A stretch of 5,218 nucleotides of DNA from Acidiferrobacter sp. GTDB lineage: Bacteria; Pseudomonadota; Gammaproteobacteria; Arenicellales; UBA868. The translations under genes were made by a program, and so were the position numbers. Of the stretch, positions 1 to 5,218 are shown piece by piece (the stretch's first letter is position 1; each line of letters starts with the position of its first letter). Below the pieces are notes generated by a model. It was given only the letters and a program-made list of their open reading frames with translations, searched no databases and had not been told where the DNA came from. The stretch is taken from contig NZKZ01000134.1 in the NCBI GenBank assembly GCA_002694065.1, positions 6,758 to 11,975 on the forward strand. Reading direction: 5' to 3'.

Positions 1-509
1 CCTTCAGGCAGTGTGATGTCTGAAAGATGGATTGATTCGTTCATACCCAGTTCCGACACATCCACGGCGATGTACTCCGGCAGATCCTTGGGCAAACAGG
101 TGATATCAAGTTCTGTCATGGCGTGAGCAAGAATACCGCCGTCCACCTTGACACCCGGCGCCACGTCAGCGCCATCGAAGTGCAGCGGGATCTTCATATG
201 CAGTTTTTCCGTTGCCTTGATACGCTGAAAATCCATGTGCAGCACCAGAGGCCGGTGCGGGTGCATCTGAACCTCACGGAGAATCACCTGCTGGGATCCC
301 GCATCGGTCTGGAGATCAATGATCGCAGAGTGGAACGCCTCTTTTTCAAGACTGTGCATCACCTGGTCGTGATCCAAGGTGACGGTCTCATTATCCTTGC
401 CTGCCCCATAGACGACCGCAGGGATATGGCTGTCACGACGTTGTCGTCTGCTCGCACCCGTACCGAAAACATCGCGCGACTGGGCGTTGAGTACATAGTT
501 GCTGCTCAT
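1..509 (-). CDS. rplY: 50S ribosomal protein L25, long (Ctc/TL5-type) form, C-terminus cut by the window edge
   Basis: Ribosomal protein L25 binds 5S rRNA in the central protuberance of the large subunit. 169 full codons are visible from ATG at 509-507; the C-terminus lies beyond the window. The N-terminal L25 domain (about residues 5-95) shows GASRRQRR (18-25), IPAVVYG (29-35) and the typical end VQMHPHRPLVLHMDF (80-94). It is followed by the beta-rich Ctc domain (about 100 onward) with CLPKDLPEYIAVDVSEL and HLSDITLPEG. The protein is therefore the long two-domain form, not the roughly 95-residue E. coli form. The start is well supported: TAAGGAG sits 8 bases upstream. It lies 37 bp after prs on the same strand and is probably cotranscribed with it, although its strong ribosome site would allow independent translation. 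The usual next gene, pth, would lie off the left edge, which is an inference from synteny. Confidence 0.96.
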   Translation of the reverse strand, partial: MSSNYVLNAQSRDVFGTGASRRQRRDSHIPAVVYGAGKDNETVTLDHDQVMHSLEKEAFHSAIIDLQTDAGSQQVILREVQMHPHRPLVLHMDFQRIKATEKLHMKIPLHFDGADVAPGVKVDGGILAHAMTELDITCLPKDLPEYIAVDVSELGMNESIHLSDITLPE

Positions 510-517
510 TACCGATT

Positions 518-524
518 CTCCTTA
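518..524 (-). promoter_or_regulatory. Shine-Dalgarno site of rplY
   Basis: The minus strand reads TAAGGAG here, with 8 bases before the ATG at 509-507. It is the strongest ribosome binding site in the window and settles the rplY start. The other genes of the series have weak sites or overlapping starts. Confidence 0.85.
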
Positions 525-529
525 ACCGT

Positions 530-546
530 GCGGCCCTTGACGCCGC
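530..546 (-). other. Short GC hairpin in the prs-rplY spacer
   Basis: Directly after the prs stop codon the minus strand reads GCGGC, seven bases, then GCCGC, a perfect 5-bp stem (546-542 with 534-530). No run of T follows; the next bases are ACGGTTAAGGAG, the rplY ribosome site. It therefore does not look like an intrinsic terminator. It could slow 3' decay of the upstream message or influence rplY translation, but with a stem this short it may also be chance. Confidence 0.35.
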
Positions 547-1500
547 TTATTCCATAAATAGTGAACTGACGGAATCGCCGGTAGCGATACGTCGGATTGA
601 TTCGGCCAAAAGGCTGGCGACACTGATCTGTCGGATCTTCGTGCTGTGCTTGCGCGCCTCATCGCTGAGAGGAATGGAGTTTGTCACAACGACCTCGTCC
701 AGTTCAGAGGCCTCGATGCGCTCAATCGCCTGGCCCGAGAGCACCGGATGGGTACAGCAGGCCTTGACCTGAACCGCACCAGCATCCTTTAGGGCGGACG
801 CCGCCTGACAGAGGGTATTGGCGGTATCCACCATGTCATCCATCAATACGCAGCTTCTCTGATCAACCGATCCGATGATGTGCATCACCTTCGCCTCGTT
901 GGCCCGAGGCCGACGCTTGTCGATGATCGCAAGCTCCACTCCCAACTGCTTGGCCATGGCCCGGGCCCGAACCACGCCGCCAACATCCGGCGATACCACC
1001 ATGAGATTATCGGGCTCGTGTCGCCACAACTCTCCATTGAGCACGGGGGCGGCGTAAATGTTGTCGACCGGAATATCGAAAAATCCCTGAATCTGATCTG
1101 CGTGCAGGTCCATCGTGACGACTCGATCCGCTCCCGCGATGCCGATCATGTCTGCGACGAGTTTGGCGGTGATGGCCACTCGGGCGGTTCGGGGTCGACG
1201 ATCCTGTCGGGCATAACCGAAGTACGGCATCACTGCGGTAATCCGCTCCGCGGAAGAACGCCGCAACGCATCAATCATGACCAACAATTCCATGAGATGC
1301 TTGCTGGCCGGCGCGCAAGTGGGCTGCAGGACATAGACGTCTGCGCCCCGCACGTTCTCCATGATCTCGACGTTAACTTCGCCGTCACTGAAAGTGCTGA
1401 CAAGTGCCCGGCCCATACCCACGCCCAGTTTGGCCGAGACTTCACCGGCCAACTCCGGGTTGGCGTTGCCGGTAAACAGCGCCAGGTCATCTATTGCCAT
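547..1500 (-). CDS. prs: Ribose-phosphate pyrophosphokinase (PRPP synthetase)
   Basis: This cytosolic enzyme transfers pyrophosphate from ATP to ribose 5-phosphate, giving PRPP for purine, pyrimidine, NAD, histidine and tryptophan synthesis. The 317 residues match the family length (E. coli 315). Class I hallmarks appear in order: FSDGE (37-41), NVRGADVYVLQPTCAP (49-64), PYFGYARQDRR (92-102), DLHADQIQGFFDIPVDN (131-147), PDVGGVVRARA (171-181), the flexible catalytic loop DKRRPRANEAKVMHIIG (194-210) with Lys195 and Arg197, the ribose-phosphate loop DDMVDTANT (221-229), and THPVLSG (250-256). The loop is odd: the usual Gly before the last Thr is Asn228 (codon AAT). The start is ATG at 1500-1498 with a weak GAGAGA upstream; the N-terminus MAIDDLALFTGNANPELA aligns with the family. 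It lies 43 bp after tRNA-Gln with no convincing promoter of its own, and 37 bp before rplY. Confidence 0.97.
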   Translation of the reverse strand: MAIDDLALFTGNANPELAGEVSAKLGVGMGRALVSTFSDGEVNVEIMENVRGADVYVLQPTCAPASKHLMELLVMIDALRRSSAERITAVMPYFGYARQDRRPRTARVAITAKLVADMIGIAGADRVVTMDLHADQIQGFFDIPVDNIYAAPVLNGELWRHEPDNLMVVSPDVGGVVRARAMAKQLGVELAIIDKRRPRANEAKVMHIIGSVDQRSCVLMDDMVDTANTLCQAASALKDAGAVQVKACCTHPVLSGQAIERIEASELDEVVVTNSIPLSDEARKHSTKIRQISVASLLAESIRRIATGDSVSSLFME

Positions 1501-1543
1501 CGGGTCTCTCGCTGAATTAAATATCGGCAGGGCATTTCAAAAA

Positions 1544-1618
1544 TGGCTGGGGTGCCAGGATTCGAACCTGGGAATGCCGGAATCAAAATCCGGTGCCTTA
1601 CCACTTGGCTACACCCCA
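1544..1618 (-). tRNA. tRNA-Gln, anticodon TTG
   Basis: A 75-base cloverleaf is read on the minus strand. The acceptor stem TGGGGTG pairs fully with CACCCCA, followed by discriminator G and an encoded CCA. The D arm is GCC/GGC, and the anticodon stem CCGGA/TCCGG encloses TTTTGAT, placing TTG at 1586-1584. The T arm is CCAGG-TTCGAAT-CCTGG. Length and sequence are close to E. coli tRNA-Gln(UUG), including the weak first pair U1-A72 that glutaminyl-tRNA synthetase favours (family knowledge). Its 5' end lies inside the end of ispE, so the first 10 bases are also coding. Five T follow CCA directly. I see no good promoter in the 70 bases upstream, so it is probably cut from the operon transcript by RNase P and 3' nucleases. 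Confidence 0.98.
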
Positions 1619-2442
1619 TCAGGCTCATCGACAAACACGGGATTCCGGTTGATTCCGTTGGCTACAAAGCCTCTCAGCCGGAACGGTAACTGCTCAAGCA
1701 GTTCTTCTCCGGCCCTGATACTGGCCACGGCCAGAAAGGCTGCGCTGCCACTTCCCGTCATTCGCGCCGCCCCAAACTGTCCCAACCAATCCAGGCATTC
1801 TCCCACTTCGGGAAACCGCCTTTTCGCCACCGGCTCCAGATCATTTCGCCGATCACCCTCAAACGGGCCCGGTATTCTGATTCGCGGGGTGTTTCGTGTC
1901 AATTCTGGGTCGGAAAATATGGTCTTTGTGGACACCTGGACATCCGGCCAGACCACGCAAAACTGCCTCAAGGGGAGTTTTGTCGGGGTCAATTGTTCAC
2001 CGATTCCCTCACCCCAGGCGGAGCAGCCCCGAACAAAGAGCGGCACATCCGCACCGAGCGATTGTCCGATATCGGCAAGATCATCCTCATTTAAACCGGT
2101 GTCCCAGAGTTGGTTAAGCGCGACAAGCACGGTAGCCGCGTCAGAACTGCCGCCACCCAGCCCCGCGCCCACGGGAATGCGCTTGGTCAGCTGTATCCTG
2201 GCGCCGAGGCCGGTATTGCCTGCCTGCTGCAGGGCGCGCGCGGCCCGGACACACAGATCCTCCGCCGGCAATGCCGAGCCACCATGGCGCGCGATGCTGC
2301 CGTTTTCTGTTAGCTCAAACGAAAGCAGATCACCAAAATCCAGCAATTGGAACAGGGTCTGCAACTCGTGCAGGCCATCTTCCCGCTGACCGACGACATG
2401 CAGGAACAGATTCAGCTTAGCGGGTGCCAGCCAGGTCTTCAT
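1609..2442 (-). CDS. ispE: 4-diphosphocytidyl-2-C-methyl-D-erythritol kinase
   Basis: IspE phosphorylates the 2-hydroxyl of CDP-methylerythritol with ATP, the fourth step of the MEP route to isoprenoids; it is a cytosolic GHMP kinase. The protein has 277 residues (E. coli 283). Visible are PAKLNLFLHVVG (7-18) with Lys9 and Asn11, DGLHELQTLFQ (22-32), the glycine-rich phosphate loop PVGAGLGGGSSDAA (90-103), LGADVPLFVRG (129-139) with catalytic Asp132, Phe176 in the IFSDPEL segment, and the third GHMP motif ARMTGSGSAAF (226-236). The normally invariant DGYH motif reads DGLH, so the Tyr that stacks on cytosine in E. coli (Tyr25) is Leu24. I chose ATG 2442-2440, which shares ATGA with the lolB stop and gives the family N-terminus; a start 12 codons further upstream is possible but adds unrelated residues. 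The stop TAG (1611-1609) lies within tRNA-Gln. Confidence 0.96.
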   Translation of the reverse strand: MKTWLAPAKLNLFLHVVGQREDGLHELQTLFQLLDFGDLLSFELTENGSIARHGGSALPAEDLCVRAARALQQAGNTGLGARIQLTKRIPVGAGLGGGSSDAATVLVALNQLWDTGLNEDDLADIGQSLGADVPLFVRGCSAWGEGIGEQLTPTKLPLRQFCVVWPDVQVSTKTIFSDPELTRNTPRIRIPGPFEGDRRNDLEPVAKRRFPEVGECLDWLGQFGAARMTGSGSAAFLAVASIRAGEELLEQLPFRLRGFVANGINRNPVFVDEPDGV

Positions 2443-3113
2443 TGATCCAGCTCGGTCACATCCGCCGTCGGTGTCCACTCATCTATATACAGTTTCACCA
2501 CTAGCTGTTTGCCGCTAATCTGATTCCTCGAAGCCAACTCATTGATTACCCCCTCTGAAGCGCTTAACCGGATCTTTCGCGGCAACAGCGCCTGCTGATG
2601 TGGGGCATATTCATTAAAGGTGATGGTCCAGCCGTTTTGATTCAGGGAAATCAATTTTCCGGCTTCATCGATCTCACTTTCGTGTGGCCCGGCAGCTGGT
2701 ATTCCCCGGATCCAGTCGCCCAGCACCTCAAGCGGCACAACCCAGCCGGTCGCCTTAAACATGACTTCACTGGCGCTATCGGCATAAAAATCCTGCCCCT
2801 GACTATCGCGCAGACGGGCCCCCGCTGAATCGATATCCAGTCGAATCCGGCCCCCGCCCAAAGGCCCAAATAGATCAATCTGATCTTGGCCCTCTCCACG
2901 CTTCCAGCGCAGGTTTGCGCTGCCCCCGGTATCGTCGGTACGTATGCCGATTCTGCCGGAAAGATGCCACTGATGAATCCCGCTCACCTGCTCACGATGT
3001 TCGCGCCATTTGAGTTCAAAGCTGCTCTCAGGTGCCTGGGGGGCAGTCGGGGCACTTGCGCAACCTGCGAGCGACAAAACACACAGCGCAACAACAAGAT
3101 GGCGCACGGTCAC
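2439..3113 (-). CDS. lolB: Outer-membrane lipoprotein LolB
   Basis: LolB is the outer-membrane receptor that takes lipoproteins from the periplasmic carrier LolA and inserts them into the outer membrane. The 224-residue precursor has a lipoprotein signal peptide ending in LAGC (15-18), so Cys18 would be the lipidated residue; Ala at +2 fits outer-membrane sorting. Family features are WHLSGRIGI (49-57), DLFGPLGGGRIRLD (80-93) with Leu85 aligning with the protruding-loop Leu68 of E. coli LolB, DWIRGIP (133-139), and LPRKIRL (177-183). The start is GTG (3113-3111), overlapping the stop of the TPR gene as GTGA, with GGAAA about 11 bases upstream; a second GTG two codons later would also keep the signal peptide. 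Its end shares ATGA with ispE. Both overlaps suggest translational coupling along this part of the operon. Confidence 0.95.
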   Translation of the reverse strand: MTVRHLVVALCVLSLAGCASAPTAPQAPESSFELKWREHREQVSGIHQWHLSGRIGIRTDDTGGSANLRWKRGEGQDQIDLFGPLGGGRIRLDIDSAGARLRDSQGQDFYADSASEVMFKATGWVVPLEVLGDWIRGIPAAGPHESEIDEAGKLISLNQNGWTITFNEYAPHQQALLPRKIRLSASEGVINELASRNQISGKQLVVKLYIDEWTPTADVTELDQ

Positions 3114-4819
3114 TGACCGTATTTCCGCATCGTGTCCTTGAGAACCGGGTTATCGGGATCCGTCTGGCTGCCGTCCTGCCAGGCCGCAATAGCCTGCTCC
3201 TTGTTGCCCAGTTGCCAAAGCACCTCACCAAGATGTGCGGCGATCTCAGCATCCGGCCGCTGATCCATAGCGAGCTGAAGATACTCCAGCGCAAGATCAA
3301 GATCCCCGCGTCGGAAATGCACCCAGCCCAGACTGTCCAGGATGAAAGGGTCTCCCGGCAACAGCGACAGCGCCTTTTCGATCAGCTCGAGCGCTTCGCC
3401 CAGTCGATCGGTCTTATCTGCCAGGGTGTAGCCCAACGCATTGTAGGCATGCGCATTATCGGGATCGATCTCGATGAGCCGGCGCATATCCCGCTCATGC
3501 TCTTCCACGCGGTCCATGATCGCGGTCACCAGTCCCCGGGCGTAAAGCAGGTCCGGGTGATCCGGAATATCGATCAGCGCCGCACTCAGCAGTTCCAGCG
3601 CTGCTTCCGGCTGACCACTGTCTCGAAGCACCTGCTCGCGTGCAAGATAGATTCGAACCTGCTCATCCTGGGACTTTGGAGTGACATCGGCAAGGTGTTC
3701 GAGCGCTTCGGTGTGACGACCCGCATCTGACAGGACAAATCCGATTCGCATCTGCACGTCGAAGTAATAGTCAGCCGCGGCGATCTCGCGCAGCAGGTCA
3801 AGCGCCTCGTCGTGTTCGCCTTGTTCACTCAGGATCTGGCCAAGGTAAAGCCGTGCGCGATCTTCCTGCGGGTAATGTTCGAGCAGTACTTCAAAGTGGG
3901 ATTTCGCCTCATCCCAAAGCACAAGGCCCTGACTCAATATCCCGGCAGCATAAAGCGCGTCGAGATTTTGCGGATCATGCGCAAGCAATTTCTCAAACTG
4001 CTCCAGCGCTGAAACATTGTCATTCCATTCTGCCAGCAGCCTGCCGTAGGCAAGCCGCAGACGCACGCGGTCCGGATAACGCGCCAGAAAGTCCTCAGCA
4101 AAAGCGGCAACGGCCTCGTTGTCGCTGCCCTCCCTGAGATGCGAAAACTTCAGTAGCGCAACCTCTTCCCAGCCGGGCTTGAGTATCAGTGCACGATCCA
4201 GGGCCGCCTGTGCGCGATCAGTCTGGCCAGCGCGGTAAGCCAACCAGCCAGCGGACAACTGCGCCCAAGCGTTACCGTTAAAGTGGGCAGCCACACGCTC
4301 GGTTACCGCCAACCATCGGCCGGGGTCGGCCGTGCGTCCCAAAGTCTGGGCAATATATTGGGGAAGCTCGGACTGGTCCGGTAAGGCATCAATTAATGTG
4401 ATGAGCGCCGTGAACACTTCCTCCTCGCGATCCAGCGCGATCAACGCCTGAAGGCGCAACGCCAAAGCGTGCTCTTGCTGATCCGAATCAATAGACTCCA
4501 GCAATTCGCTTAACTCAAGCGCCTGTTCGTAGTCTCCCGACTCCATCGACATGGAAAATGCCCGCAAGGTGATCTGAAGATTGGAGGACAGCTCAGCGGC
4601 CCGGGCCATCGCCGCGGCGGCGGTACTGGAGTTACCACGCCTGGCAGCAATGTCCCCAAGCAGGTATTCGTAGATGAGTTCCTCAGAGAGTCCGGCAACG
4701 ACCAGTTTCTCCTGCTCCGCATGGGCGACACCGGCTGGGTTGTTCACCGAGGTGACACAGCCGCCCAGCATCAGGCAGACGAGGAGGCCAAAAGCAGAAA
4801 AACCACGAAGATTGTTCAC
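3110..4819 (-). CDS. lbcA: TPR-repeat outer-membrane lipoprotein, probable LbcA orthologue
   Basis: From the chosen GTG start (4819-4817) this is a 569-residue lipoprotein. The signal peptide MNNLRGFSAFGLLVCLMLGG ends in lipobox LGGC, with Cys21 lipidated; Val at +2 fits outer-membrane sorting. The rest is almost wholly helical TPR repeats. The clearest are at about 183-216, 254-285, 287-318 and 423-456, and three consecutive ones near the C-terminus: AYNALGYTLADKTDRLGEAL (458-477), then one starting ILDSLGWVHFRRGDLDLALE (493-512), and AAHLGEVLWQLGNKEQAIAA (527-546). In Pseudomonas aeruginosa the gene in this position (PA4667) is LbcA, which binds the periplasmic protease CtpA and directs it to peptidoglycan hydrolases. 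I assign that role from synteny and architecture, since TPR sequence alone does not prove function. An in-frame TTG at 4849 would add ten residues (MVIDRENTLF), but these put acidic residues in the signal n-region and the TTG has a GAGG directly abutting it. Confidence 0.85.
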   Translation of the reverse strand: MNNLRGFSAFGLLVCLMLGGCVTSVNNPAGVAHAEQEKLVVAGLSEELIYEYLLGDIAARRGNSSTAAAAMARAAELSSNLQITLRAFSMSMESGDYEQALELSELLESIDSDQQEHALALRLQALIALDREEEVFTALITLIDALPDQSELPQYIAQTLGRTADPGRWLAVTERVAAHFNGNAWAQLSAGWLAYRAGQTDRAQAALDRALILKPGWEEVALLKFSHLREGSDNEAVAAFAEDFLARYPDRVRLRLAYGRLLAEWNDNVSALEQFEKLLAHDPQNLDALYAAGILSQGLVLWDEAKSHFEVLLEHYPQEDRARLYLGQILSEQGEHDEALDLLREIAAADYYFDVQMRIGFVLSDAGRHTEALEHLADVTPKSQDEQVRIYLAREQVLRDSGQPEAALELLSAALIDIPDHPDLLYARGLVTAIMDRVEEHERDMRRLIEIDPDNAHAYNALGYTLADKTDRLGEALELIEKALSLLPGDPFILDSLGWVHFRRGDLDLALEYLQLAMDQRPDAEIAAHLGEVLWQLGNKEQAIAAWQDGSQTDPDNPVLKDTMRKYGQ

Positions 4820-4850
4820 GAAAAGTGTGTTCTCACGATCTATTACCAAC

Positions 4851-4880
4851 CTCAGTTCAGAATAGCAGAATCACTGTCAA
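4851..4880 (-). promoter_or_regulatory. Possible promoter of the lbcA-lolB-ispE series
   Basis: On the minus strand a perfect TTGACA occurs at 4880-4875. The best -10-like hexamer nearby, TATTCT (4864-4859), is only 10 bases away, too close for a standard sigma-70 pair. At 15 bases TGAACT matches only three of six positions. The element is in the right place for the leftward operon, but a complete promoter is not shown. Confidence 0.25.
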
Positions 4881-4884
4881 TAAG

Positions 4885-4957
4885 GTGAAAGGCGGATCGC
4901 TCCATCGGGGTTGGGACGGCAGAGCATTCGCTTCGTGAGACAGAGTCAGCCTTTCAC
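4885..4957. repeat. Spaced 9-bp inverted repeat in the divergent spacer
   Basis: GTGAAAGGC (4885-4893) and GCCTTTCAC (4949-4957) are exact reverse complements, separated by 55 bases. The right arm merges into a smaller palindrome TTTCA-C-TGAAA (4952-4962). The arms flank the interior of the spacer between lbcA and hemA, a natural site for a dimeric regulator or a looped structure. No known operator is recognised. Confidence 0.5.
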
Positions 4958-4985
4958 TGAAAATCACCTAAAAAACGCATAAAAT
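4957..4985 (+). promoter_or_regulatory. Probable sigma-70 promoter of hemA
   Basis: CTGAAA (4957-4962, four of six matches to TTGACA) is followed after 17 bases by TAAAAT (4980-4985, five of six matches to TATAAT). Transcription would start near 4991-4993, only about two to four bases before the hemA ATG at 4995. The -35 overlaps the palindrome TTTCACTGAAA, so a protein bound there would block the promoter. This is inferred from sequence alone. Confidence 0.45.
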
Positions 4986-4994
4986 ATTCATTGG

Positions 4995-5218
4995 ATGCAT
5001 CTTCTCACATTAGGCCTTAACCACCGCACCGCGGCTGTCGATCTGCGCGAACGAACTGCGTTCTCGCCGGAGCAGCTGCCCGATGCCGTGCGCTCGCTGA
5101 CGGCGTCCTCGGATGTTGCAGAGGCCACGATCCTTTCAACGTGTAACCGTACCGAAATCTACTGTCGACAGGAAAATCCGGCCAGCGCTCCGGTGCTTGA
5201 CTGGCTCAAGGATTACGG
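4995..5218 (+). CDS. hemA: Glutamyl-tRNA reductase, N-terminal part (continues past the window)
   Basis: HemA reduces glutamyl-tRNA(Glu) with NADPH to glutamate-1-semialdehyde, the committed step of the C5 route to haem and other tetrapyrroles. 74 full codons are visible, covering the beginning of the catalytic domain. LGLNHRTAAVDLRER (6-20) is the family N-terminal motif, and STCNRTEIY (48-56) carries the nucleophilic Cys50, at the same position as in E. coli. The ATG at 4995 is the only sensible start: an in-frame TAA lies at 4980-4982, with no ATG, GTG or TTG between. There is no clear ribosome binding site; the bases before ATG are CATTGG. The gene is divergent from the lbcA-lolB-ispE series, as in Pseudomonas. 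The NADPH-binding and dimerisation domains lie outside the window. Confidence 0.97.
   Translation, partial: MHLLTLGLNHRTAAVDLRERTAFSPEQLPDAVRSLTASSDVAEATILSTCNRTEIYCRQENPASAPVLDWLKDY

Noticed and set aside
880..1515. Open frame of 211 codons on the plus strand opposite prs
   Set aside because: Antisense to highly conserved Prs motifs, with no motif or start signal of its own.
1501..1543. Possible prs promoter in the tRNA-prs spacer: TTGAAA and TTTAAT on the minus strand
   Set aside because: The hexamers are only 13 bases apart, too short for a sigma-70 promoter; no better pair is seen in the 43-bp spacer.
1539..1543. Five T directly after the tRNA CCA, as a possible terminator
   Set aside because: The only stem before it is the tRNA itself, the T-run is short, and prs follows 43 bp later on the same strand, so readthrough seems more likely than termination.
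1361..2389. Open frame of 342 codons on the plus strand opposite ispE, the tRNA and the start of prs
   Set aside because: It runs antisense across the tRNA and two clear genes, its translation is rich in Ser, Pro and Arg with no family motif, and it has no good ribosome site. It is a shadow of GC-biased codon use on the other strand.
3032..3730. Open frame of 232 codons on the plus strand opposite lolB and lbcA
   Set aside because: No recognisable domain, and it lies fully opposite well-supported genes. Shadow frame.
3110..4819. Possible DNA-level repeats in the TPR gene
   Set aside because: The repeats are seen only in protein pattern (helical 34-residue units). I see no repeated nucleotide blocks, so this is not a tandem DNA repeat.

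Overview
The window is a conserved chromosomal block of a gammaproteobacterium. The Prs, IspE and L25 sequences resemble those of Pseudomonas and its relatives more than those of E. coli, and the gene order matches the hemA / TPR lipoprotein / lolB / ispE / tRNA-Gln / prs / rplY locus I know from Pseudomonas. The DNA looks moderately GC-rich, with no sign of recent transfer, insertion sequences or CRISPR. The exact genus cannot be fixed from this much sequence.

Layout: nearly all the window is one leftward (minus-strand) gene series. Read in the direction of transcription it runs: a TPR outer-membrane lipoprotein (LbcA-like, about 4819 to 3110), lolB (3113 to 2439), ispE (2442 to 1609), tRNA-Gln(TTG) (1618 to 1544), prs (1500 to 547) and rplY, which runs off the left edge (509 to 1). 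Packing is very tight. The TPR gene and lolB share GTGA, lolB and ispE share ATGA, and the last 10 bases of ispE, including its stop codon, lie inside the tRNA gene. Only short spacers follow: 43 bp between the tRNA and prs, and 37 bp between prs and rplY. On the right, a spacer of about 175 bp carries divergent control signals, and hemA starts rightward at 4995 and runs off the window.

Function: the first two genes serve the outer membrane. The TPR lipoprotein is probably an adaptor for a periplasmic protease, and LolB inserts lipoproteins. IspE makes isoprenoid precursors in the MEP pathway. The tRNA, PRPP synthetase and ribosomal protein L25 serve translation and nucleotide synthesis. The divergent hemA encodes the first committed enzyme of tetrapyrrole synthesis from Glu-tRNA. 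This is a housekeeping region and I see no undescribed multi-gene system in it. The points most worth a second look are the ispE/tRNA-Gln overlap, an Asn in the PRPP loop of Prs, a Leu replacing the cytidine-stacking Tyr in IspE, and a hemA promoter placed so close to the start codon that the mRNA may be nearly leaderless.
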